Positions 8,536 to 19,303 of a stretch of DNA of 50,077 bases are shown piece after piece (the first letter of the stretch is position 1; the number at the start of each line of letters is the position of its first letter). The notes beneath the pieces are model-generated. The model did no database searches. It was not told the DNA's origin and was given only the letters and a program-made list of their open reading frames with translations. The stretch spans positions 1-50,077 of the forward strand of contig CADATZ010000023.1 of assembly GCA_902791025.1 (NCBI GenBank), read 5' to 3'. Source of the DNA: an uncultured Chloroflexota bacterium. Lineage in GTDB: Bacteria; Chloroflexota; Anaerolineae; Anaerolineales; Anaerolineaceae. Both the position numbers and the translations under genes were made by a program.

Positions 8536-9357
8536 TTAGTAAGCGTTGTATGAAAAGGATCCCTGTCCGCCTTCGATGACGGTTCCGGAATCTGCGTCAA
8601 ATAATTGAAAATAGAAGGTCGTCCAGCCGAGATTTTCGCTTCCGTAAGCGGAAATCGTGAAAGAGGCGCGTTCTCCCGGCAGGATTGGGTCATAAGTGCG
8701 GTCGATGGAAACGGATTCAGTTCCTGTATATTCACCGACATTGCCGACATGACGCATTTCCATACGCGGAGGCCAGACCAGTGAGCCGTCATTTTCAAAA
8801 ACGACGTCCACATTGAACCATTTGTTTGGGGTAAATGCGTTACTGTATTCGCGAATCTGCCCATTTTCATCAAAGCTGCCGACTGCATAGGCATAGGAGT
8901 GGACAAATTTCGCATGAAGGCCTCTGTATGTGCCGTCTTCCTGAAGAATTGCGCCATCGTAGTAGTCAGCGACGTTAGTTTCGATCAAGCGGGTTGGTGT
9001 AATCGCCGGAGCCGGTGTGCTCTCCGCAGAGGGATCCGCAGTTCCCGCGTTGACCAGCATCTCCGGCGTCGGGGTCATCGTCTGTGTAGGCGCAGCCGGA
9101 AGTTCATCGGATGTTTCTGATGTGTCCATTAGGGCAGCCGCCAGTCCTACATATCCTGCGTCATAAAATTTTCCGATCAGGTCAGCTTTGACTTCTGCGG
9201 CAACTGTAGCTTTCATGCTTTCGGGATTCATGGTTTGAACGACTGCGTCAATAATTGCATTTTGCTCATCCAGGCTGACCTGCGGATGAACAGACGCGGC
9301 TGTGATCAGTACAAGAATAAAAAAACCGGGAAGGAACCATTTCAGGGCGTTTTTCAT
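8536..9357 (-). CDS. Exported protein with a C-terminal NBR1-Ig-like domain
   Basis: 273 residues from the ATG at 9357, preceded by GAGG; the ATG two codons earlier lies too close to that site. An N-terminal hydrophobic segment (ALKWFLPGFFILVLITAASV) is a signal peptide or membrane anchor. A helical stretch follows, then a Thr/Pro-rich linker (about residues 90-120), then a beta-rich domain of about 130 residues. Its end resembles the NBR1-Ig-like fold common in Chloroflexota: VVFENDGSLVWPP, then PILPGERASFTISA, then GWTTFYFQLFDADSGTVI. It is probably cell-surface exposed. Its role is unknown; the domain call is by eye. Confidence 0.7.
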   Translation of the reverse strand: MKNALKWFLPGFFILVLITAASVHPQVSLDEQNAIIDAVVQTMNPESMKATVAAEVKADLIGKFYDAGYVGLAAALMDTSETSDELPAAPTQTMTPTPEMLVNAGTADPSAESTPAPAITPTRLIETNVADYYDGAILQEDGTYRGLHAKFVHSYAYAVGSFDENGQIREYSNAFTPNKWFNVDVVFENDGSLVWPPRMEMRHVGNVGEYTGTESVSIDRTYDPILPGERASFTISAYGSENLGWTTFYFQLFDADSGTVIEGGQGSFSYNAY

Positions 9358-9512
9358 ATGCATAACCTCGTTTTCATTTTCTGCAATGTAATTCTAACAT
9401 AATCCTGAGAATATCAACTGTTTCTTTGAATGTTTTTTTATAATTACATCATGATTGCAGATACAAGGTGAAATCAGGAAGGCTCTGAACTTTTGTGAAT
9501 GGTGATAGAATT

Positions 9513-10409
9513 ATGTTTATGAATAAAATTTTGATCCAATTAATACTTTGTCTTATGCTTGTTTTTTCCGCTTGCAGCGTCCCTCATGCGGATCCCACGC
9601 CTACGCCTACAGAGGAACCTGTACCGACCGAGACACCGACTCCACAGCCGACACCAACGATTCCTCCATCAGCTGCGCGTGTCAATGGGCTGTATATTGC
9701 AATCGAAGATTTAGATGGTAAAAAGGCTCAGCTTCGTGATGCTTATGAACAGGCGGGAGAAGACATTCCGGATGACAATTTATTGCGTGAAGAGGCATTG
9801 AATGATTTGATCGACGAAACACTTTTTCTCTCGGCTGCACAAATGCAAGGAGTTGCTCCTGATGACGTAGATTTGGATACACAAACACAGTCGCTTTGTA
9901 TTTCTCTCGGCTCTTGTGATGCAGTGAAAGAATGGCAGTCGAAAAACCATTACAGCGAAGATAGTTTCCGCAGAGCTTTGGAACGAGAATTGGCGGCTGC
10001 GAATATGAGAGAAATCATATTTGAACAATTGAAAAATGAGGAGCAGCTGCATGTCTACCGTATTTGGTCATATCGCAGGGGCGATTTGGACGATGTACTC
10101 AACCGTTTGAATATGGGTGTTTCATTTACGGAAATGGCCAGAAACTATGATGAAGCAACTGGCGGAGATATGAGCTGGTTCCCGCGGGGTGTTTTGTTCT
10201 CAAAGGATGTTGAGGATAAGATTTTTGCCTTGAATGCCGGTGAACATACTGATATTATGGAAATAGACGGTGTCTATAACGTCTTCTATGTCGCAGAAAA
10301 ACAAACTGGGCGCAGTATGGATACGCAAGTGGAACAGCTTGCTCAGCGGAAAGCACTTTCTGACTGGTTGGAAAATCAAAGAAGTCAGGCTGTTATCGAG
10401 AATCTTTAG
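9513..10409 (+). CDS. Lipoprotein with SurA/PrsA-like peptidyl-prolyl isomerase architecture
   Basis: 298 residues from ATG 9513 (GGTGAT upstream); GTG 9495 is an alternative start. The lipobox is LVFSAC, so the protein is probably lipid-anchored outside the membrane. A Thr/Pro-rich linker follows (PTPTPTEEPVPTETPTPQPT). The middle is a SurA-N-like helical segment (REEALNDLIDETLFLSAAQ), and the C-terminal part resembles a parvulin domain (LNMGVSFTEMARNYDEATGGDMSWFPRG split over two stretches, then VFYVAEK). Such proteins help exported proteins fold. It is followed after three bases by another surface protein gene. Confidence 0.75.
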   Translation: MFMNKILIQLILCLMLVFSACSVPHADPTPTPTEEPVPTETPTPQPTPTIPPSAARVNGLYIAIEDLDGKKAQLRDAYEQAGEDIPDDNLLREEALNDLIDETLFLSAAQMQGVAPDDVDLDTQTQSLCISLGSCDAVKEWQSKNHYSEDSFRRALERELAAANMREIIFEQLKNEEQLHVYRIWSYRRGDLDDVLNRLNMGVSFTEMARNYDEATGGDMSWFPRGVLFSKDVEDKIFALNAGEHTDIMEIDGVYNVFYVAEKQTGRSMDTQVEQLAQRKALSDWLENQRSQAVIENL

Positions 10410-10412
10410 CCT

Positions 10413-11249
10413 ATGAGTCCCAAAAAGAAGTCTTATGAACCGGATCCATTGGATCTGCGGAACCGTCGCAGATTACGGCAGCAGCGGGAACGGCGCATTA
10501 AGTGGCTTCTTGTTATTCTGACAATTGGAATAATCTTTTTATTAGCTGTTCTTTTCAGACAAATCGCGCTTCGACAAATCGGTGATGGATTCAAAGCTCC
10601 TCTGGAAAATCCAACCTATTGGTATGAACAGACTCAGGAGATCCTGTTTCTTACAAGCACACCCACGCCTACATCGACTCCGACAGCAACAGTACCGACA
10701 CCGACTTTGACACCAACAATGACGTTTACGCCGACGCTCTCTCCAACACCGACATTGACCCCAACTCCGAAATTGCGTCCCCGCAAGACTGTTGAGGGAA
10801 ATGCGGCTGAACTGCTGGCTCAGGCGGAGAGTACAATGACTGCAAAACACTTCAGCCAGGGAGCTGCTCAATACAGTGAATATTGGTTCGAAACAATGGG
10901 AAGCCCGGGTACATTTGACGCCGCTTCGGTTTATCCAAATGCGGACTGTACCTGGATGGGGGTTGCCGGCGTATTGATCGACAAACGCAGCCAACCACAG
11001 ATCGGCTTTTATGTGCAGGTCGGATTTGCGGATGGGTCTCTCATTGAAACTCTCTCCGGACTTTTCCCGGGATATGGTGACTCCGGCTATGAAATCACAC
11101 TTGCCCGTCCGGTACAGGCTTTCGATAAACCGGTCTGGATCCAAATCTTAGATCAAAATCGGCTTCCTGCCTCTGAAAAAGTTTATTTCCGCCCCAGTTC
11201 AGATTGTTCAAAAAGCCTGACAATGATCAATTTTCAGCGCATCAAATAA
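10413..11249 (+). CDS. Single-span membrane protein with Thr/Pro linker and unrecognised outer domain
   Basis: 278 residues. The N-terminus is cytoplasmic and very basic (RNRRRLRQQRERRIKW), followed by one membrane span (WLLVILTIGIIFLLAVLF). After that comes a long Thr-Pro repeat linker (about residues 80-120) and an outer domain of about 150 residues beginning AAELLAQAESTM. Two Cys (ADCTWMG and SSDCSK) could form a disulfide. I do not recognise the outer domain. It starts three bases after the isomerase-like lipoprotein gene and is probably in the same operon. Confidence 0.75.
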   Translation: MSPKKKSYEPDPLDLRNRRRLRQQRERRIKWLLVILTIGIIFLLAVLFRQIALRQIGDGFKAPLENPTYWYEQTQEILFLTSTPTPTSTPTATVPTPTLTPTMTFTPTLSPTPTLTPTPKLRPRKTVEGNAAELLAQAESTMTAKHFSQGAAQYSEYWFETMGSPGTFDAASVYPNADCTWMGVAGVLIDKRSQPQIGFYVQVGFADGSLIETLSGLFPGYGDSGYEITLARPVQAFDKPVWIQILDQNRLPASEKVYFRPSSDCSKSLTMINFQRIK

Positions 11250-11253
11250 AACT

Positions 11254-13771
<2,518 letters not shown>

Positions 13772-13773
13772 GT

Positions 13774-15990
13774 TCAGGCCAGCTTCCCGAATTCAGCCAA
13801 AGCAGAATCTAATGAGGCTTTAACTTCTTTGCTCATCTTCATTCCGGTTTTCAACTCATCGCATAATGGTTTTTGGCTGCTCGTGAACCAATCGAGCAGT
13901 TTCTTTTCAAAATCTCTGATTTTTCCCGGATCATAATTGTCTGCTGCGCCATTGGAAACAGCATAAATCAATAACGCCTGCTCCCATGTCGGAATCGGCA
14001 TAAAGCGATCCTGTCTCAAAACAGCCATCATGCGTTCTCCTGTGGCAAGAGTCTTCCGCGTGGCTTCATCAATATCCGCACCGAACTGTGTAAATGAAGC
14101 ATATTCACGATATTGCGCCAAGCCGGTTCGCAGGTTTGAAGCGACTTGCTTCATTAGCTTTGTTTGAGCAGACCCGCCCACACGGGAAACAGACAGACCG
14201 ACATTGACCGCGGGTCTTTGACCTGAATTGAACAAATCACTTTCAAGGAAAATCTGACCATCGGTGATGGAAATTACATTGGTCGGAATATATGCGGAGA
14301 TGTCACCGGCAAGCGTCTCAATGATCGGCAGCGCGGTGATGGAACCACCGCCCGCTTCATCAGAAAGCTTTGCGGAGCGTTCTAACAAGCGTGAGTGTAA
14401 ATAGAATATGTCACCAGGATATGCCTCACGGCCGGAAGGTCTGTGCAGCAGCAATGAAAGTTCACGATACGCAATGGCGTGCTTGGACAGGTCATCATAA
14501 ATAATCAGTACATCCTTGCCTTTGTACATAAAATATTCACCCATTGCCGTACCGGCAAACGGGGCAATATACTGCAAAGAGGCAGAATCGGATGCTGAAG
14601 AACAGACGACAGTTGTGTAATCCATTGCCCCATATTTTTCGAGCTGCTCAACGATTGAGGCAACAGTGGTTTCTTTTTGCCCAATCGCGACATAAATGCA
14701 GATAACATCCTTGTCTTTCTGATTAATGATTGTATCCACAGCAATAGAAGTCTTGCCTGTTTGACGGTCACCAATAATCAGTTCACGCTGACCGCGGCCG
14801 ATCGGAACCAGTGCGTCAATGGCTTTTATACCGGTTTCCAACGGAACTTTGACCGGCTGCCTGTCGGGAATCGCCGGAGCAGCAAATTCTATCGGACGGG
14901 TATCATGACTCCAGATGCGGCCTTTTCCATCGATAGGTTCCCCGGTAGGACTGATCACACGCCCAAGAAGTTCTTCGCCTACAGGTGTTTCAGCCATACG
15001 ACCAAGCCGGCGGACACGGGAATAGGTCTCGATGTGCTGGAATTTACCAAAAATCATACAGCCGATCCTGTCAGGCTGAACATCCATAACCATTCCATAC
15101 ATCTTCTTTGGTGTATCCAGAAATTCCACCAACTCACCGTACATGATGTCCGCAAGCCCGTCCAGCCAGCAGATACCGTCTGAAACAGAAAGTACACGCC
15201 CAAGCTGGAATATATCAACATCGATTTTGATCTTATCGACCGTTTTCCGCATCTTGTTCAGCATGTTTTCGAAAGTTGTTTCTTTGATCGGCATGTCATT
15301 CAGTGCTTCCTGAAGCATGTACAGACGATCTTTTACGGTGTAATCATAAACGGTATCACCGATTCTCAAACGAAAACCGCCAATCAAGCCTTCTTCATCA
15401 TCCACGATGCGGAAAGAAGTAATACCGCCAACATCCTCCAACAGCTTATCAGTGGCCTGATGGATCCGTCCAATAGTCGTCAGTTTGAGCGGATACGAGG
15501 AAAAAAGGGAGACATAGAGTTTGCCCTTCTTTTCAAGGTACATCATGTCACCGGGAGTCAATTTGATCAGACTCAATATGCGGTCAGCGACTTTATCTTC
15601 CTGATCCTTCATTGACTGAAGAAATTCTTCCGATTTCATGTATTCACGCGCTTTGTCCATCGTAAGCTGGACAAGGTTGGAACGTGAATTCAACAAACTT
15701 TCACGGCGTAAAGTTTCACTTTCGTTTTCAAACTTAACTTTCAGATCAGCAAGTTTTTTCTTCCGTATCGCAAGTTCTTCTTCCAATGCAGCCTTATGAC
15801 TTTCATCGTCTTCCGGTTTCGGGGGATCATATTCTTCCGGTTCAGGAAGTGCCTGACTGGCTATATCAAGACTCTGGTTAATTCTCTCTTTTCTGCCGCG
15901 GAAAATATTAACGATCATCTTCCTCCCGACAAGATATATAATCAGGAGAAGCAGTAAGAAATTGATGATTGTGAAAATAAATCGCGGCAT
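13774..15990 (-). CDS. atpA: Fused b'-delta-alpha subunit of F-type ATP synthase
   Basis: 738 residues in one open frame; a normal alpha subunit has about 505. In order: membrane helix with the look of subunit b (residues about 4-22, FIFTIINFLLLLLIIYL), charged coiled coil (about 60-135), a delta C-terminal domain (about 155-232) with EEGLIGGFRLRIGDTVYDY, then a complete alpha subunit from about residue 255. Alpha features: LGRVLSVSDGI, P-loop GDRQTGKT at 407-414, and VGLSVSRVGGSAQ with the arginine finger. No separate delta gene (atpH) exists in the operon. A b-delta fusion is known in mycobacteria; fusing alpha to it as well would tie stator and F1 head into one chain. The start is supported by GAGG upstream. 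The gene lies 8 bases after atpF and 2 before atpG. Confidence 0.93.
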   Translation of the reverse strand: MPRFIFTIINFLLLLLIIYLVGRKMIVNIFRGRKERINQSLDIASQALPEPEEYDPPKPEDDESHKAALEEELAIRKKKLADLKVKFENESETLRRESLLNSRSNLVQLTMDKAREYMKSEEFLQSMKDQEDKVADRILSLIKLTPGDMMYLEKKGKLYVSLFSSYPLKLTTIGRIHQATDKLLEDVGGITSFRIVDDEEGLIGGFRLRIGDTVYDYTVKDRLYMLQEALNDMPIKETTFENMLNKMRKTVDKIKIDVDIFQLGRVLSVSDGICWLDGLADIMYGELVEFLDTPKKMYGMVMDVQPDRIGCMIFGKFQHIETYSRVRRLGRMAETPVGEELLGRVISPTGEPIDGKGRIWSHDTRPIEFAAPAIPDRQPVKVPLETGIKAIDALVPIGRGQRELIIGDRQTGKTSIAVDTIINQKDKDVICIYVAIGQKETTVASIVEQLEKYGAMDYTTVVCSSASDSASLQYIAPFAGTAMGEYFMYKGKDVLIIYDDLSKHAIAYRELSLLLHRPSGREAYPGDIFYLHSRLLERSAKLSDEAGGGSITALPIIETLAGDISAYIPTNVISITDGQIFLESDLFNSGQRPAVNVGLSVSRVGGSAQTKLMKQVASNLRTGLAQYREYASFTQFGADIDEATRKTLATGERMMAVLRQDRFMPIPTWEQALLIYAVSNGAADNYDPGKIRDFEKKLLDWFTSSQKPLCDELKTGMKMSKEVKASLDSALAEFGKLA

Positions 15991-15998
15991 ATTTTCCT

Positions 15999-16415
15999 CT
16001 ATAAAATCTGCGTTTTAACGTATTTTTGGGCCAGTTTATCTATGCTGCCGGAGAGATTTTCTTCTGCAGCCTTCGTGTCCGTACTGTATTTCTGACGGAT
16101 TTTTTCAAGCTCGGCTTCATATTCGGCTTTTTTGTCAGCAAGGATGGTCTCGGTTTTTTTTCGTTCATTTTCGAGTTCCGCCTGTCTGGCTTTTAGCAAC
16201 TCTTGTTCATGGGCGGCTTTGGCAATCTCAAGTGCCTTGATTGTCTTCTCCCTGCGGGCAAGCTCGATCTGACGATTTGCTGCGGCGGCTTCGATCTTTT
16301 CGTTTCGTTCATCCATTACCTTCAAAATAGGTTTGAACAAAAAACGATTGAGAATGAACGAAAGCGTTACAAATCCGATGATCGTCCAGATAACTAATGA
16401 AATCTGAATCGTCAT
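15999..16415 (-). CDS. atpF: Fo ATP synthase b subunit
   Basis: 138 residues, shorter than the usual 155-170. One membrane helix at the N-terminus (ISLVIWTIIGFVTLSFILNRFLF) is followed by KPILKVMDERNEKIEAAAANR, the usual b-subunit start of the stalk, and a long charged coiled coil. The C-terminal part that normally contacts delta is short. It is the partner of the b-like N-terminus of the fused gene, so the peripheral stalk is probably a b/b' heterodimer. Confidence 0.92.
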   Translation of the reverse strand: MTIQISLVIWTIIGFVTLSFILNRFLFKPILKVMDERNEKIEAAAANRQIELARREKTIKALEIAKAAHEQELLKARQAELENERKKTETILADKKAEYEAELEKIRQKYSTDTKAAEENLSGSIDKLAQKYVKTQIL

Positions 16416-16430
16416 GACTTTTTATCCGTT

Positions 16431-16667
16431 TTATTGTCCAATATTGGAAATCAGCATAAATGCGATCAGCAGACCGTAAATTGCCAAAGCTTCCATCAGA
16501 GCCAGTGCAACGATCAGTGTAGATCGGATATTGCCGGCTGCATCCGGTTGGCGTGCGATGGCTTCCATGGCAGCTTTGGAAGTCAGACCCTGCGCAATTG
16601 CAGGCGTAATGGTGCTGATTGTCATAACAATAGCAGCTCCAATAGCATAAACAGCATTATCACTCAT
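16431..16667 (-). CDS. atpE: Fo ATP synthase c subunit (rotor ring)
   Basis: 78 residues, two membrane helices joined by the polar loop ARQPDA (residues 38-43), which contacts the rotor foot. The ion-binding carboxylate is Glu59 in [10 protein letters not shown]. Gln26 matches the Gln of sodium-binding rings, but the Ser/Thr that complete the sodium site in Ilyobacter are Ala60 and Leu61 here, which favours protons. The usual GxGxGxG motif of helix 1 reads TxTxAxA (T19, T21, A23, A25), which should affect helix packing and perhaps ring size. Confidence 0.93.
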   Translation of the reverse strand: MSDNAVYAIGAAIVMTISTITPAIAQGLTSKAAMEAIARQPDAAGNIRSTLIVALALMEALAIYGLLIAFMLISNIGQ

Positions 16668-16714
16668 GTTTTACCTCTTTTGTTAATATTTCATGTTAAT
16701 TTCTATAGCATTCC

Positions 16715-16775
16715 CAATAGCTCTTTGAATAAAAAACATATTAATCGTTTTCTTCGTAAAAACAGAAAGCTATTG
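16715..16775 (-). other. Inverted repeat in the atpB-atpE gap
   Basis: CAATAGCT at 16715-16722 and AGCTATTG at 16768-16775 are perfect 8-base arms in the 112-base AT-rich gap between atpB and atpE. On the mRNA this stem could set expression of the c subunit apart from its neighbours. The role is inference. Confidence 0.4.
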
Positions 16776-16779
16776 ATGT

Positions 16780-17466
16780 TTACTCTTCAACCTCTGTTGC
16801 TTCATCCAGATAAATTGAAACAAGCGTAGTGTAAACAATTGCCTGGAGAGCACAGAACAGCAGAGAAAGAGCCATCATGATCAACGGTGCACCGATTGGT
16901 AATATCTCATAAAATTTTTCCATAACCATTTCTTCACCGAAAATGTTCCCGAATAACCGCAGGGAAAGAGAAACCGGTTTAATGATTTCATCCAGTGCAA
17001 GCAGCGGCAGCATCACGATGATTGGTGAAATGAAATGTTTGATATACCCTTTAATTCCTTTTGCCCGCATACTGGCAGCCTGGAGGAAACAAAAAGTGCA
17101 GATGCCCAGACCGATTGTCACAGATAGCGAGGAGGTCGGCGCTTTCAAATATTTTGTCAAACCGACGCCGGGAATAAGGCCAGAATAGTTAGAAAAGATG
17201 ATGAATATGAACAGTGAACCCATAAAATAAAAATATCTGCGGGCACGCTTATGTCCAAGGGTAGATGAGAAGGTGTTGTCCAGATATTCGATTCCGGTTT
17301 CAATGATGTTTTGAAGTGTTCCGGGACGTTCTTTCAGGTGTTTACTCAGATAAATGGAAAGAATTGCAAGCAGCGCAATAATGATCCACATTGTGATGAC
17401 TTCACCGGTGATATCCAAAAAGCCGAACAGCGGAATGACAACTTCTGATGCTTCGCCCATGTTCAA
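16780..17466 (-). CDS. atpB: Fo ATP synthase a subunit
   Basis: 228 residues with about five to six membrane helices. It forms the ion channel beside the c ring. The essential arginine is in PVSLSLRLFGNIFGEEM, and the C-terminal helix reads LLFCALQAIVYTTLVSIYLDEATE. It overlaps the preceding small membrane gene by four bases (stop 17463-17465, start 17466). Length and motifs are normal. Confidence 0.95.
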   Translation of the reverse strand: MNMGEASEVVIPLFGFLDITGEVITMWIIIALLAILSIYLSKHLKERPGTLQNIIETGIEYLDNTFSSTLGHKRARRYFYFMGSLFIFIIFSNYSGLIPGVGLTKYLKAPTSSLSVTIGLGICTFCFLQAASMRAKGIKGYIKHFISPIIVMLPLLALDEIIKPVSLSLRLFGNIFGEEMVMEKFYEILPIGAPLIMMALSLLFCALQAIVYTTLVSIYLDEATEVEE

Positions 17467-17753
17467 TCATCTCCCTTCATATTTTTTGCTATTGTTATCG
17501 CAAACAATACAGACGGAACTGTCAGCCCGATAGCTGCGCCGAGCAGCGGAAGAAAAACCTCGATATTCAATTTTCGGACAACAAAATATGTAACAACCAG
17601 ATAAATCAGGTTGAGGATCTGCCTCAGTATAGAGGCATTTCCCATGCTGTCTTTATTTGATTTGACTTGTTTTGCAGTTATGACAGCATTGATCAGTGAG
17701 ATCATCGCTCCGCCTAAAAAGGCAATCAAAGCTGCTGTATACCGGGTTTCCAT
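17463..17753 (-). CDS. Small membrane protein at the head of the atp operon (AtpI-like)
   Basis: 96 residues with about three to four hydrophobic segments (ALIAFLGGAMISLINAVI, ILNLIYLVVTYFVV, FLPLLGAAIGLTVPSVLFAITIA). Position before atpB and size fit AtpI or the 'ATP synthase subunit I' proteins, which help assemble the c ring or carry ions. Sequence alone does not settle which. It overlaps atpB by four bases and is the first gene of the operon. Confidence 0.7.
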   Translation of the reverse strand: METRYTAALIAFLGGAMISLINAVITAKQVKSNKDSMGNASILRQILNLIYLVVTYFVVRKLNIEVFLPLLGAAIGLTVPSVLFAITIAKNMKGDD

Positions 17754-18125
17754 TTCGCTCTCTTTTATACTGTTTGCGACTGTAAATCAGCAAAAGTATT
17801 ATAAATAATTATGTATATTACCACTGTTATAAAAATTGATAATGCCGATTGTTACAACTTTCGTAATCATTTTAATAATTTTTCAGAACGAACCACACCT
17901 GTCTACTGCGTACAGCTCTGCCAGATGCTGAACAGATTAATTTTTTATGGAAGAAAAAATATTTTGCTGATTAACATAACTGAGAATCTCTAATATTTTT
18001 TGTTACATAAAATATAAAAACTATTCGAAGAAAACAAAATATACGTTCTATAAATATATAGATAATTATACATTATTAAGTTTATTTGTCAAGTGAAAAA
18101 CAATAGAATTCGACTAAAACTCAGT
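17754..18125. other. AT-rich gap holding the atp operon start
   Basis: About 370 bases without a convincing gene; a 60-residue plus-strand frame at 17811-17993 has no ribosome site or family. On the minus strand a TATAAT lies at 17798-17803, about 45 bases before the first atp gene, but I see no good -35 box with it. The azlD stop is at the other end. Nothing else is recognisable. Confidence 0.4.
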
Positions 18126-18431
18126 TTATATCAAGAGTGCCGTCAGAAAGGCCGCGGCACAACCGAAAATCGCGGAAAGGAACAGGTTTTTCGTGAACCA
18201 GGCAGTAAGCAATGAAGCAGCAAAAGCCGCTGCTCCGCAGAGCGGGTTTTCCGAAATTGAAAGAATCGCGGGAAAGGTCATCACTGCCAGAGTTGCATAG
18301 GGCAGGTAAAAAAGCAGTGAGCGGATAAAGCGATTTTTGATCTGCCGACGGATCAGGGTCACTGGCAGAACACGAATAATAAAACTGACCAGAGACATAA
18401 CAAAAAGGTAAGCCAAAATATTACGATTCAT
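18126..18431 (-). CDS. azlD: AzlD-type branched-chain amino-acid export subunit
   Basis: 101 residues with about four membrane segments, the usual AzlD size. Characteristic start: VMSLVSFIIRVLPVTLIRRQIKNRFIRSLLFYLPYATLAVMTFP in pieces. AzlC and AzlD together export branched-chain amino acids and analogues such as azaleucine. It overlaps azlC by four bases. Confidence 0.88.
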   Translation of the reverse strand: MNRNILAYLFVMSLVSFIIRVLPVTLIRRQIKNRFIRSLLFYLPYATLAVMTFPAILSISENPLCGAAAFAASLLTAWFTKNLFLSAIFGCAAAFLTALLI

Positions 18432-19153
18432 GCCGTGGTCACCTCTTCTTCAGGCAGCGGCATAAAAAAGGCTGCCAGCGAGGATATGATCAAAGTCAGG
18501 ATGATGATACGGAAACCTTCGGAAATAGAAGCAAATGCAGGAATCACTGACATCAGCCAGCTTAGCGCAAAGCTGACCAAAACAACAATTGTGATGTTCC
18601 GGTTTGTCCGGCACGGCGGAATAATTACCGCAATAAACATACCGTAAATTGCCGCACTCAGGGAGCGGACCACAATATCGGGCAGAATGTTGCCGGCAGT
18701 GATGCCGATTGCCGTGCCTGATGCCCACAAGGGGGTCGTCGTCAGAAATGTTCCATACATATAAAACGGATCCAGAAATCCGGGATAAGCAATACCAATG
18801 CCGAAAAGTTCATCGGTGATAGAAAAACCGATCAGCAGCCGGTGAAATAAAGACAAATTTGGGGAGAGTTTCTGACTCAATGCGGTACTCATCAGCAGAT
18901 ACCGTGCATTGGCGATAAGGATCAGCATTGCTGTTTCCAGGTATGCCGCACCGCTTCTGATTGCAGCGATGCCTGCATATTCTCCGGCGGAGGCATGATT
19001 GAAGAAACTCATGATGAACCCCTGCAGCGGGGTCATTCCGGTCTGTTGTGCTGCAATTCCCAAGCCGAAAGCAACGGCAAAATACCCTGCTCCAATCGGC
19101 AGCCCATCCCGCAGACCTTTAACAAATGGTGATATTTTTTTGTTTTTTTCCAT
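18428..19153 (-). CDS. azlC: AzlC family branched-chain amino-acid exporter
   Basis: 241 residues from ATG 19153; an in-frame TTG at 19168 is an alternative. The family N-terminus is clear: GLRDGLPIGAGYFAVAFGLGIAAQQTG, as are GFIMSFFNHASAGEYAGIA and ALLIGFSITDELFG-like LLIGFSITDELFGIG. Several membrane helices. It pairs with azlD. A TATAAT box on the minus strand lies just upstream. Confidence 0.88.
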   Translation of the reverse strand: MEKNKKISPFVKGLRDGLPIGAGYFAVAFGLGIAAQQTGMTPLQGFIMSFFNHASAGEYAGIAAIRSGAAYLETAMLILIANARYLLMSTALSQKLSPNLSLFHRLLIGFSITDELFGIGIAYPGFLDPFYMYGTFLTTTPLWASGTAIGITAGNILPDIVVRSLSAAIYGMFIAVIIPPCRTNRNITIVVLVSFALSWLMSVIPAFASISEGFRIIILTLIISSLAAFFMPLPEEEVTTA

Positions 19154-19176
19154 GCCGGTTATTTCCAATTTTGTAA

Positions 19177-19182
19177 ATTATA
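19177..19182 (-). promoter_or_regulatory. Possible -10 box for azlCD
   Basis: A perfect TATAAT on the minus strand ends 23 bases before the azlC ATG. The region about 17 bases further upstream has no clear TTGACA, so the promoter call is weak. Confidence 0.4.
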
Positions 19183-19212
19183 ACATATTCATTGCGGCAA
19201 TGGAATTAACAA

Positions 19213-19255
19213 CAAAAAAAGGTTCGGCTGTCTTTACTCCAAGCAGCCGGAACCT
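19213..19255 (-). terminator. Intrinsic terminator of the CpXC gene
   Basis: AAGGTTC-GGCTG (19219-19230) pairs with CAGCCGGAACCTT (19243-19255) with one bulged base. On the minus strand it is followed by seven T. A separate 18-base perfect palindrome, GATCTCAGATCTGAGATC, lies at 19279-19296 between the stop codon and this terminator. Confidence 0.8.
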
Positions 19256-19303
19256 TTCCGTTGTTATCGTTTATAACTGATCTCAGATCTGAGATCTCAA
19301 AAC

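Noticed and set aside
17811..17993. 60-residue plus-strand frame in the AT-rich gap
   Set aside because: No ribosome site, no family and AT-rich random composition.
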